Shown here: positions 15,523 through 23,691 of the stretch, piece by piece
Layout: each line of letters starts with the position of its first letter
Numbering within the stretch: position 1 is the first letter of the stretch
Assembly (NCBI GenBank): GCA_030148905.1
Contig: JASBSO010000219.1
Span: 1-33,538 of the forward strand
Direction of reading: 5' to 3'
DNA: 33,538 bases
Source: Kordiimonadaceae bacterium
Lineage (GTDB): Bacteria > Pseudomonadota > Alphaproteobacteria > Sphingomonadales > Kordiimonadaceae
Made by a program: the position numbers and the translations under genes
Notes under the pieces: generated by a model
The model's database searches: none
What the model saw: the letters and a program-made list of their open reading frames with translations, nothing else
What the model was told of the DNA's origin: nothing

Positions 15523-18500
15523 ATGCGTTATCTCTTGATTGTGTTTGTCACCATGTGTGCGCTGAGCGTGCAAGCCACTGCACAAGGGGGCACGCACCCG
15601 TTTTCCGCGCTGAAAGCACGTCTGATCGGGCCGTCTTACACCTCTGGCCGTATTTCCGACTTCGCCTTTCACCCAACCCAGCGGGAGATTTTTTATCTTG
15701 CCACCGCATCCGGCGGCGTGTGGAAAACCGACAATAACGGCATCACCTGGCAGCCAATTTTCGACCGTGAAGCCTCCTTTGCGACGGGCGTGATCGAAAT
15801 GGACCCAAACGACCCGCTGACGCTGTGGGTCGGGACCGGCGAAAACAATGCCCAACGCAGTGTCGCCTACGGTGACGGTATTTACCGGTCGCAGGACGGC
15901 GGCAAAAGCTGGAAAAATATGGGGCTGAAAAACAGCAACCATATCTCGCAAATCTGGATCAACCCCGCCGACAGCAACCACATCCGTGTTGCGGCCCAAG
16001 GCTCGCTTTGGCAGTCGGACGAAGACCGCGGTCTCTTTGAAAGCACCGACGGTGGTGCGACCTGGACCAAAACGCTTTATGTCGACGAGCACACTGGCAT
16101 CAATGAATTTGTCGTCCACCCCGATAACCCCAACCGGATCGTTGCCAGCAGCTATCAGCGCCGCCGCCATGTGTGGACATTGATCAATGGCGGCCCCGGC
16201 AGTGGCATCCACATCACCGAAGACGGCGGCAAAAGCTGGACCCGTGTTTCGTCCGCCCTGCCCAAGGATCATATGGGGCGGATCGGCCTTGCCATGGCCC
16301 CATCCGAGCCAAACCGCATCTATGCCATTATCGAAGGCCAGCGCCACGAACAGGGCGTCTATATGACAACCGATTTTGGCCGCAACTGGGCCAAGCGTTC
16401 GGGCCATATCAGCACCAGCCCGCAATATTATAATGAACTTGTCGTTGACCCGAAAAACCCTGACCGGGTGTATTCGCTGGATACCTTTACGTCCGTGTCG
16501 GACGATGCGGGCAAAAGCTTTAAGCGCCTGTCCACCACCGGGCGGCACGTCGATGACCACGCGCTCTGGATCGACCCGGACAACACCGACCATCTGTTTA
16601 TCGGCGGCGACGGCGGCGTGTATGAAAGCTGGGACCGCGGCACCACGTGGCGACATTTTGAAAATCTGCCGATTGTGCAGTTCTACCGCATCACCCCCGA
16701 CAATGCCGAGCCCTTCTACAATGTCTGCGGCGGCACGCAGGACAACAATTCGCAGTGCGGCCCGTCGCGCACCACCTATATGCACGGCATCGCCAATTCC
16801 GACTGGCGGATCATTCTGGGCGGTGACGGTTATGAAGCGGTGTCCGACCCAGAAGACCCCAATATTGTCTACACGCAATTTCAATATGGTGGGTTGGCGC
16901 GCTATGACTGGCGCACACAGGAGCGGGTCTATATCGCCCCGGTCGCACCCAAGGGCGAGACCACCTATAAATACAATTGGAACACGCCCATCATCATTTC
17001 GCCGCACAGCCGCACCCGGCTGTATTACGGCGGGGAAAAGCTGCTGCGCTCTGACGACCGCGGCAACAGCTGGACCGTGGTCAGCCCCGATCTGACCCGC
17101 GGCGTTGACCGCGACTCGCTTGAGGTGATGGGCCGCGTCTGGTCGGTTGACAGCATCGCCAAAAATGCCAGCACCTCGATCTACGGCTCGCTGATCGGCA
17201 TTTCAGAAAGTGCGCTTGTGGAAGGGCTGATCATGGTCGGCACCGATGACGGTGTCATTTCGGTCACTGAGGACGGCGGCGACACCTGGCGCCGGGTTGA
17301 AACCGTGCGCGGCGTGCCCGAGATGACCTATGTGTCCGACATCGTCACCTCGCTGCACAGCGCCGATGTGGCTTATGCCACCTTCGACAATCACAAGCGC
17401 GGCGATTACAAGCCCTATGTCTACCGGTCCGACAATCGCGGCAAAAGCTGGAAATCGATTACCGGCAACCTGCCCGAACGCGGCAGCGTACACACCATCG
17501 TCGAAGACCATGTGGACCCCAGCCTGCTGTTTGTCGGCACCGAATTTGGTGTGTTTTTCACGCAGGACGGCGGCGAGACCTGGCACGCCTTTAAAAACGG
17601 GTTGCCGACCATCGCGGTGCGCGACCTGGCCATCCAGCGCCGCGAAAATGACCTGGTGATTGGCACCTTTGGCCGCGGGATTTATATTGTCGATGACTAT
17701 AGCCCCATGCGACAGAAGGCCGAGGCCATCACCACGGCCGATGCGGTGCTGTTCCCGGTTAAGGACGCGCTGCAATATATTGTGGGTGACCTTTACAGCG
17801 TGCGCAATCAAATCGGCCATCATGGCAGCCAGTTCTGGCAGGTGGACAACCCGCCCTTTGGCGCGATTTTCACCTACCATCTGAGCGACAGCGTCGAAAC
17901 CCAAGCCAAAGCCCGCCGCAAGGCCGAATTGAAGCGCGCCGCCGAGGGTGAGGATAACCCCTATCCAAGCTTTGACACGCTGCGCGAAGAGGCCCGCGAA
18001 CCCAAACCGCTGGTGCTGCTGACGGTGCGCGACGCTGACGGCAATGTGGTCCAGCGGGTCGAGGGTAAAACCGGCAAGGGAATGCACCGTGTCGCCTGGA
18101 ATTTGCGCTACCCCAGCCCCGATGCAGTGGACCTCAACCCACCCGGTTATAGCTACTTTCCGGCCGTTGGCGGGCCGCTTGCGCCCACGGGCACCTATTC
18201 GGTGACGCTCAGCAAGCGCGTGGACGGTGTTGAGACCCAGCTCGGCGACGCGCAAAGCTTTACGGTGAAGGCGCTAAACCATAGCCCCGAGATCACCACT
18301 GACCGGCAAGCCCTGCTGGCCTTCCAGCAACGCACAGCAGCGCTGAAGCGCGAGCTGGACGCCGCCACCGCCTTTGTGCGCGAGGCTAGGTCACGCATGG
18401 ATCATGTGGTGGTCGGCATTGATGCCATCGCGGGCGACGCTGCCCCTTATGTGGTGCGCGTTCAAGCGCTGCGCAACCGGTTGGCCGATATCAATATCGC

Positions 18501-18771
18501 GCTCAGCGGAGACAGGGTGCTCAGCGCCCGCCGCGTTCCGGTTGAAGCGTCGATTTCCGACCGCGTCAATTCGGTGATTTTCAGCACCTGGCGCAGCCAG
18601 TCAGACCCGGCGCAGCAGCATATCGATGCCATCGAACAGGCAGCAGACGACTTCGCCGGTGTTTCGAAAGACCTAAAGGCGCTCAGCGATGATCTGTCGG
18701 CGCTCGAAGGCGATATCGCGGCTGCGGGAGCCCCGGCAACGCCGGGGCGCATACCCAGTTGGCCGCGCTGA
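15523..18771 (+). CDS. secreted sortilin/VPS10-like beta-propeller protein with Asp-box repeats
   Basis: A 1082-residue exported protein. A signal peptide (MRYLLIVFVTMCALSVQATAQ) is followed by a large propeller region (about residues 35-740) carrying eleven Asp-boxes of the form SxDxGxxW, such as SQDGGKSW, STDGGATW, TEDGGKSW, SDDRGNSW and TQDGGETW. A GGTQDN motif with two nearby cysteines (about residues 403-412) also occurs in GH74/sortilin-like propellers. The last 340 residues hold a beta-rich segment (RDADGNVVQRVEG) and then a long helical, possibly coiled-coil region. There is no C-terminal membrane anchor or sorting signal. Proteins of this kind are annotated as glycosyl hydrolase-like or VPS10-domain proteins, and activity is rarely shown. 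GGAGGGG sits 8 bases before the ATG. It is monocistronic, flanked by terminators. Confidence 0.88.
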   Translation: MRYLLIVFVTMCALSVQATAQGGTHPFSALKARLIGPSYTSGRISDFAFHPTQREIFYLATASGGVWKTDNNGITWQPIFDREASFATGVIEMDPNDPLTLWVGTGENNAQRSVAYGDGIYRSQDGGKSWKNMGLKNSNHISQIWINPADSNHIRVAAQGSLWQSDEDRGLFESTDGGATWTKTLYVDEHTGINEFVVHPDNPNRIVASSYQRRRHVWTLINGGPGSGIHITEDGGKSWTRVSSALPKDHMGRIGLAMAPSEPNRIYAIIEGQRHEQGVYMTTDFGRNWAKRSGHISTSPQYYNELVVDPKNPDRVYSLDTFTSVSDDAGKSFKRLSTTGRHVDDHALWIDPDNTDHLFIGGDGGVYESWDRGTTWRHFENLPIVQFYRITPDNAEPFYNVCGGTQDNNSQCGPSRTTYMHGIANSDWRIILGGDGYEAVSDPEDPNIVYTQFQYGGLARYDWRTQERVYIAPVAPKGETTYKYNWNTPIIISPHSRTRLYYGGEKLLRSDDRGNSWTVVSPDLTRGVDRDSLEVMGRVWSVDSIAKNASTSIYGSLIGISESALVEGLIMVGTDDGVISVTEDGGDTWRRVETVRGVPEMTYVSDIVTSLHSADVAYATFDNHKRGDYKPYVYRSDNRGKSWKSITGNLPERGSVHTIVEDHVDPSLLFVGTEFGVFFTQDGGETWHAFKNGLPTIAVRDLAIQRRENDLVIGTFGRGIYIVDDYSPMRQKAEAITTADAVLFPVKDALQYIVGDLYSVRNQIGHHGSQFWQVDNPPFGAIFTYHLSDSVETQAKARRKAELKRAAEGEDNPYPSFDTLREEAREPKPLVLLTVRDADGNVVQRVEGKTGKGMHRVAWNLRYPSPDAVDLNPPGYSYFPAVGGPLAPTGTYSVTLSKRVDGVETQLGDAQSFTVKALNHSPEITTDRQALLAFQQRTAALKRELDAATAFVREARSRMDHVVVGIDAIAGDAAPYVVRVQALRNRLADINIALSGDRVLSARRVPVEASISDRVNSVIFSTWRSQSDPAQQHIDAIEQAADDFAGVSKDLKALSDDLSALEGDIAAAGAPATPGRIPSWPR

Positions 18772-18798
18772 AGCTAGTCAATCAAAAAGAACGCATTA

Positions 18799-18827
18799 CG
18801 GGTCGCCAATTGGCGGCCCGCTTTTGT
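18799..18827 (+). terminator. probable terminator after the Asp-box protein gene
   Basis: CGGGTCGCC and GGCGGCCCG pair around an AATT loop with one G-T wobble, followed by CTTTTGTT. It lies 27 bases past the stop codon. The T-tract is short, so efficiency is uncertain. Confidence 0.7.
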
Positions 18828-18855
18828 TGACAGCCCTACTCACACCTCCTATCGA
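18827..18855 (+). promoter_or_regulatory. candidate putA promoter
   Basis: A perfect TTGACA at 18827-18832, a 17-base spacer and TATCGA at 18850-18855 stand just upstream of the putA ribosome site. The -35 box directly follows the previous gene's terminator. A start near 18862 would give a very short leader. Consensus match only. Confidence 0.4.
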
Positions 18856-18881
18856 GGAGCGGCTTGGAGAAGGAGAGCAGA

Positions 18882-21800
18882 ATGACACTTTCGGCTGACA
18901 TGCGCGCTGAACTGGATGTGAAACGCACCATCATCCGCTCGAACTATCTGGCTGACGAAGTCAGCAGGATCGATGCCTTGCTTGCGACCAATGGCCTGAG
19001 CGACGATGACCTTGTCGAAATCTCCAAAAATGCCGAAACTCTGATCAAAACTATCCGTACGTCGGGCAAGACCGGGCTGATGGAACAGTTCCTTGCCGAA
19101 TATGGCTTGTCGACCAAGGAAGGCGTGGCCCTGATGTGCCTGGCCGAGGCGCTGCTGCGCGTGCCTGACGCCCGCACCATCGATCAGCTGATCCGCGATA
19201 AAATCGCCCCTGGCGAGTGGAGCCGCCATTTGGGCCGCTCGGCCTCGTCGCTGGTCAACGCCTCGACTTGGGCGCTGATGCTGACGGGCAAGGTGCTCAC
19301 ACCCGGTGAAGACCAGGGCGTTGCCTCGGTCTTGCATTCGCTTGTCAAACGTCTGGGCGAACCAGTGGTACGCGAGGCGACGGGTGTCGCGATGAAACAG
19401 ATGGGCCAGCAATTTGTGCTGGGCCGCACCATCGAAGAAGCGCGGCAAAATGGCTTGCTTAACCATGACCGCCGCTACCGGTATAGCTATGACATGCTGG
19501 GCGAAGCCGCACGCACCGACGAAGATGCCCAAAAATACTTCCGCGCCTATCATGATGCGATCACGCATCTGGCGGGATATTGCAAAGGCAGCGTGCGTGA
19601 CAATCCGGGTATTTCGGTGAAATTGTCAGCGCTCCATCCACGCTATGAATACACCCAGCGCGACAGGGTCATGGCCGACCTGTTGCCGCGCGCCCGCGAG
19701 CTGGCCCTTGCTGCGGCAAAGGCCAATATGGGCTTTAACATCGACGCCGAGGAAGCCGACCGACTTGACCTGTCGCTCGATGTGATCGAAGCGCTATTGG
19801 CTGATCCCAAGCTTGAAGGCTGGGACGGGTTCGGCGTTGTGGTTCAGGCTTACGGCCCGCGCGGCGAAGCGGTGATCGATTGGCTTCATAGCCTCGCTGA
19901 GGCCTATGACCGCCGCATCATGGTGCGGCTGGTGAAAGGGGCCTATTGGGATACCGAAATCAAACGTGCTCAAACGCTGGGCCTTGCAGGGTTCCCCGTG
20001 TTTACGCGTAAGATTTTCAGCGATGTCAGCTATCTCGTCTGCGCGCAAAAGCTATTTGCGGTAACCGACCGGATTTACCCGCAATTTGCCACGCATAACG
20101 CGCACAGCATCGCCGCCATTCAATATATGGGGCGCGGCAAGGAAGACCGTTTTGAGGTTCAACGCCTGCACGGCATGGGCGAATCGCTTCACGCCGCCCT
20201 TCTTGACGAAGGTAAAATTCCCAGCCGTATCTATGCACCGGTTGGCAACCACCGCGACCTGCTGGCGTATCTGGTACGGCGGCTTTTGGAAAACGGTGCG
20301 AACAACAGCTTTGTCAATCAGATCGTCAATAAAGACCTGCCCGCAGAAAATTTGGCGCGCTGCCCGATCACCGAATTAAAGGCGGCACCGGCGATCACGC
20401 CCAACCACAAAATCGTCCGCGCCGAGCACCTGTTCGGCGCCAGCCGGATCAACTCCAAGGGTGTCGACTGGACGGACCCGGTGACCATTGAGGCCTTGAC
20501 CCCAGAACTGGAGGCATTCAAAGCCAAGCGCTGGGCATCCGCCCCCACAGTGCGCGCGGCGCACGTGGCGACACCGCAGGATGTCGTCAATCCTGCCGAT
20601 CCAACGGATGTTGTTGGCACCGTTCTGCACGCAGATACGCAGGCGGTTGATGTTGCGCTCGACATCGCACAATCCGCAGCCCGCGACTGGGCTGATGAGC
20701 CCGTGGAAATCCGCGCCCGGCTTTTGGAGGCCGCCGCCGATAAATATGAGGAGATGTACAGCGAATTGATGGCTCTTGCCATCCGTGAGGCCGGCAAAAC
20801 CATCCCCGATGCGATTGCCGAAGTCCGCGAGGCGGTTGATTTTCTGCGGTATTATGCCGACCAGGCCCGCCAGCGTGAGGGCGGACGCCGCCGCGACGCA
20901 CGCGGTGTCTTTGTGTGCATTTCGCCGTGGAATTTCCCATTGGCGATCTTCACCGGGCAAATCGCAGCAGCACTCGTCACCGGCAATGCCGTTATTGCCA
21001 AACCGGCCGAACAAACCCCGCTGATCGCTGCACTCGCCGTTGATATTCTGCACGAAGTAGGCGTCCCGCGCGACGTGCTGACGCTCCTGCCTGGCGACGG
21101 GGCCTCGATCGGCGCAGCGCTTGTGTCAGATCCCAGAATTTCGGGTGTGTGTTTCACCGGGTCAACCATCACGGCACAGCACATCAACCGCGGCATGGCG
21201 AGCGCCGTTGCCCCTGAGGCGCCAATCATTGCTGAGACCGGTGGCCTGAACGCGATGATCGCCGACAGCACCGCCCTGCCCGAACAAGTGGTTCGTGATG
21301 TGGTGGCATCGTCTTTCCAAAGCGCAGGACAGCGCTGTTCGGCCCTGCGGATGCTTTATGTGCAGGAAGATGTCGCCGACACCATGGTGACGATGCTCAA
21401 AGGCGCGATGGATATGCTCCGCATCGGCGCGCCGCAGGATTTGTCGACCGACCTCGGCCCGGTCATCGACCAGGACGCTTACACAAAAATCACCGGCTAT
21501 ATCGACCAAGCCCGCACGGATGGCCGTCTGCTGAAAACGCTGGACGTACCCGAGGCCGGGTATTTTGTCCCACCGAGCCTGATTTCAGTGAACGGGATCG
21601 AAGACTTGGAGGAGGAGATTTTTGGCCCCGTTCTCCACGTTGCCACCTATAAGGCAAAAGATCTCGACAAGGTGATCGATGCCGTCAATGCCAAGGGCTA
21701 TGGCCTCACCTTTGGGCTGCACACCCGTATTGATGACAAGGTGCAACATGTTGTGGACCGCGTGCATGCAGGCAATGTTTATGTGAACCGTAACCAGATC

Positions 21801-22559
21801 GGAGCCATTGTCGGATCGCAGCCCTTTGGCGGCGAAGGCATGTCGGGCACCGGGCCCAAGGCTGGCGGGCCCTTTTACCTACAACGCTTTACCATTTTGG
21901 CAGAGCATGAAAGCGGCCCACGCCAGCTGAACGAAGTCCCAACCACCGACACCGCCGAAACCGAAACCATTCAGACAGCACTTGATGCGCTGCACAAGGA
22001 CGGTCCGGTTATAATGCCCAACAGCATCGCCGTACTGGACGAAATATCGGGCGGTGCAGGCACGGCGGCAGCCGATGTTTTGGACGCGGTGCGCCATATC
22101 CTCAGCATTAGACTGAACTTGCCTGGCCCAACCGGCGAAAGCAATCGTATGCGGCTTGGCCCGCGCGGGATGATATTGTGCACGGGGCCCGATCTTGAGT
22201 GGATCAACGCACAAATTTTGCAGGGTCTGGCGCTTGGCAATTCGATGCTGATTGCCGCGCAAGATGCCCAAAGCCTGGTGGCCCCTTATAAGGAGGCTGG
22301 TTTCCGCATTGACGCCGTGGACGGGTGGCTGACACCGGCGAGCCTGACCGAGCTTAAAGGTATTGACGCCGTCGCTTGCGCGGGCACCGACAGCTATTTG
22401 AGCGCGGTGCGCAAAAGCCTGGCCGAGCGCGACGGCCCAATTCTGCAGTTGATTACCGAGCGGATTGCGCCCACGCGCTATATTTGGGAGCGGCATGTTT
22501 GTGTCGACACCACCGCCGCTGGTGGCAATGCCAGCTTGCTTGCGGCAAGCGACGGCTAA
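18882..22559 (+). CDS. putA: bifunctional proline dehydrogenase / glutamate-5-semialdehyde dehydrogenase
   Basis: A 1225-residue two-step enzyme oxidising proline to glutamate with FAD and then NAD. The PRODH barrel shows SVKLSALHPRYE (about residue 245), RLVKGAYWDTEIKRAQ (about 348), FATHNAHS and PVGNHRDLLAYLVRR (about 452). The aldehyde dehydrogenase part shows ISPWNFPLAIF (about 680), FTGSTITAQ, AETGGLNAMI and the nucleophile Cys819 in GQRCSALR. A further 220-residue C-terminal domain ends in CVDTTAAGGNASLL, the flap seen in long PutAs. There is no N-terminal ribbon-helix-helix, so unlike E. coli PutA it is not its own repressor. ATG 18882 is chosen for AAGGAG 7 bases upstream; a TTG 18 bases earlier overlaps that site. 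Transcribed alone, with no regulator gene beside it. Confidence 0.96.
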   Translation: MTLSADMRAELDVKRTIIRSNYLADEVSRIDALLATNGLSDDDLVEISKNAETLIKTIRTSGKTGLMEQFLAEYGLSTKEGVALMCLAEALLRVPDARTIDQLIRDKIAPGEWSRHLGRSASSLVNASTWALMLTGKVLTPGEDQGVASVLHSLVKRLGEPVVREATGVAMKQMGQQFVLGRTIEEARQNGLLNHDRRYRYSYDMLGEAARTDEDAQKYFRAYHDAITHLAGYCKGSVRDNPGISVKLSALHPRYEYTQRDRVMADLLPRARELALAAAKANMGFNIDAEEADRLDLSLDVIEALLADPKLEGWDGFGVVVQAYGPRGEAVIDWLHSLAEAYDRRIMVRLVKGAYWDTEIKRAQTLGLAGFPVFTRKIFSDVSYLVCAQKLFAVTDRIYPQFATHNAHSIAAIQYMGRGKEDRFEVQRLHGMGESLHAALLDEGKIPSRIYAPVGNHRDLLAYLVRRLLENGANNSFVNQIVNKDLPAENLARCPITELKAAPAITPNHKIVRAEHLFGASRINSKGVDWTDPVTIEALTPELEAFKAKRWASAPTVRAAHVATPQDVVNPADPTDVVGTVLHADTQAVDVALDIAQSAARDWADEPVEIRARLLEAAADKYEEMYSELMALAIREAGKTIPDAIAEVREAVDFLRYYADQARQREGGRRRDARGVFVCISPWNFPLAIFTGQIAAALVTGNAVIAKPAEQTPLIAALAVDILHEVGVPRDVLTLLPGDGASIGAALVSDPRISGVCFTGSTITAQHINRGMASAVAPEAPIIAETGGLNAMIADSTALPEQVVRDVVASSFQSAGQRCSALRMLYVQEDVADTMVTMLKGAMDMLRIGAPQDLSTDLGPVIDQDAYTKITGYIDQARTDGRLLKTLDVPEAGYFVPPSLISVNGIEDLEEEIFGPVLHVATYKAKDLDKVIDAVNAKGYGLTFGLHTRIDDKVQHVVDRVHAGNVYVNRNQIGAIVGSQPFGGEGMSGTGPKAGGPFYLQRFTILAEHESGPRQLNEVPTTDTAETETIQTALDALHKDGPVIMPNSIAVLDEISGGAGTAAADVLDAVRHILSIRLNLPGPTGESNRMRLGPRGMILCTGPDLEWINAQILQGLALGNSMLIAAQDAQSLVAPYKEAGFRIDAVDGWLTPASLTELKGIDAVACAGTDSYLSAVRKSLAERDGPILQLITERIAPTRYIWERHVCVDTTAAGGNASLLAASDG

Positions 22560-22572
22560 AACACGCCTTTGC

Positions 22573-22603
22573 GACACAGAACTGATGTGTCAGGGCGGCC
22601 CTG
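22573..22603. repeat. two adjacent palindromes after putA
   Basis: GACACA and TGTGTC, spaced by 7 bases (22573-22591), touch a perfect 13-base palindrome CAGGGC-G-GCCCTG (22591-22603), starting 14 bases past the putA stop. Neither has a T-tract. They could be a weak or Rho-assisted 3' end for putA or an operator for the next operon. Confidence 0.5.
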
Positions 22604-22612
22604 TGCGCCACA

Positions 22613-22666
22613 CCTGCCGATTGCACCACGGATAAGATTTGGTTAGGTCTTGTAGCAATCGGCAGG
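22613..22666 (+). promoter_or_regulatory. 12-bp perfect inverted repeat overlapping the ribosome site of the deacetylase gene
   Basis: CCTGCCGATTGC (22613-22624) and GCAATCGGCAGG (22655-22666) are perfect complements separated by 30 bases. The second arm includes part of the only Shine-Dalgarno-like stretch (AGGGA, 22664-22668), 8 bases before the start codon at 22675. In RNA the pairing would partly hide the ribosome site. No T-tract follows, so it is not a terminator. Confidence 0.6.
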
Positions 22667-22674
22667 GACACCAC

Positions 22675-23691
22675 ATGTCAGACCTTGATACCATATGCGG
22701 AACACCATGCGATCAGTCGCGGTTTCAGCGCCCTCGGCTGTTGGTGCTGATCCACGCCGAGGAAGAATTTGACTGGTCTGCGGGCTTTTCGCGCGACGCC
22801 ACAGACATGACGCATGCTGAGCGCCTGCCGACTGTGCAATCTGTTATCGAAGATGCTGGCTTTCGGGCCACCTATTTGTGCGATGTTCCGTTTGCACGCT
22901 CGCAGATTGCGGCAGATTTTGTGCGAACATGCATGGCACGCGGCACAGCCAATATGGGGGCACAGCTTCACGCCTGGGTCACTCCACCCCACAACGAAAC
23001 AGTCTCGGACCGCAACAGTTTTCAATGCAATCTGTCCGCTGATTTGGAGCGGGCGAAAGTTGCTGCCTTAACAGATTTGCTGCATGCGGAATTTGACACG
23101 GCACCTGCGACCTTTCTGGCCGGACGCTATGGATACGGCGCGCGCACATCACAGGCACTGGCCGACCTCGGATATCAGATCAATGTCAGCATTGATCCGG
23201 GCCGTGACCACAGCCCCCAAGGCGGGCCGAATTACCGCGACTTCACCGCCAAACCCTTTTTTGACAAAGCCTCCCCCGCTCTTTTGCATATCCCCCACAG
23301 CGCCGGATATGTCGGCTGGCTGGCGCGCTCAGTCTATGACGGCACGCCGCAGTCGCGTGCGATCAAAGAGATATTTGACGCCGTGCGATTGACCGCGCGC
23401 CTTGGTGCGCTCAGCCAGCTCAGGTTAAGCCCTGAAGGGTTTCAATTGGGTGATTTACAGGCTTTGACCAAAGCGCTGTACGCGGCGGGACAGCGGGTTT
23501 TTACATACAGCTTTCATTCTCCCACCATCGCGCCGGGGCTGACACCCTATACCGAAAGCGAAGGCGACGTTGCCGCTTTTTTGCGGTCTATTCGGGACTA
23601 TCTGATCTTTTTTCGCGACGAATTGGGCGGGATGAGTGCCCTGCCAGAAGACATTTATGCGCGCTTTTCGACCGACAAGGCGGCACCATGA
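22675..23691 (+). CDS. polysaccharide deacetylase-like protein (WalW/NodB-type)
   Basis: A 338-residue protein related to WalW-like proteins of exopolysaccharide and lipopolysaccharide clusters, in the carbohydrate-esterase-4 superfamily. The first conserved block is LVLIHAEEEFDW (about residues 23-34), in place of the usual TFDD. GAQLHAWVTPPHNE corresponds to the metal-histidine block and AGRYGYGART to the third motif. Because the standard metal triad is altered, deacetylase activity is not certain. There is no signal peptide, so it acts in the cytosol. I chose ATG 22675; an in-frame TTG at 22639 would translate through the inverted repeat. Its stop overlaps the next gene's ATG by four bases, so the two are translationally coupled and probably work together on a sugar precursor. 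Confidence 0.8.
   Translation: MSDLDTICGTPCDQSRFQRPRLLVLIHAEEEFDWSAGFSRDATDMTHAERLPTVQSVIEDAGFRATYLCDVPFARSQIAADFVRTCMARGTANMGAQLHAWVTPPHNETVSDRNSFQCNLSADLERAKVAALTDLLHAEFDTAPATFLAGRYGYGARTSQALADLGYQINVSIDPGRDHSPQGGPNYRDFTAKPFFDKASPALLHIPHSAGYVGWLARSVYDGTPQSRAIKEIFDAVRLTARLGALSQLRLSPEGFQLGDLQALTKALYAAGQRVFTYSFHSPTIAPGLTPYTESEGDVAAFLRSIRDYLIFFRDELGGMSALPEDIYARFSTDKAAP

Noticed and set aside
15304-17007. Minus-strand open frame of 567 codons opposite the Asp-box protein
   Set aside because: The plus-strand frame has a signal peptide and regularly spaced Asp-boxes. The minus frame has no motif and crosses the terminator of the SulP operon.
22639-22674. TTG start 12 codons upstream for the deacetylase
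   Set aside because: It lacks a ribosome site and would translate through the inverted repeat; the ATG at 22675 is a better start.
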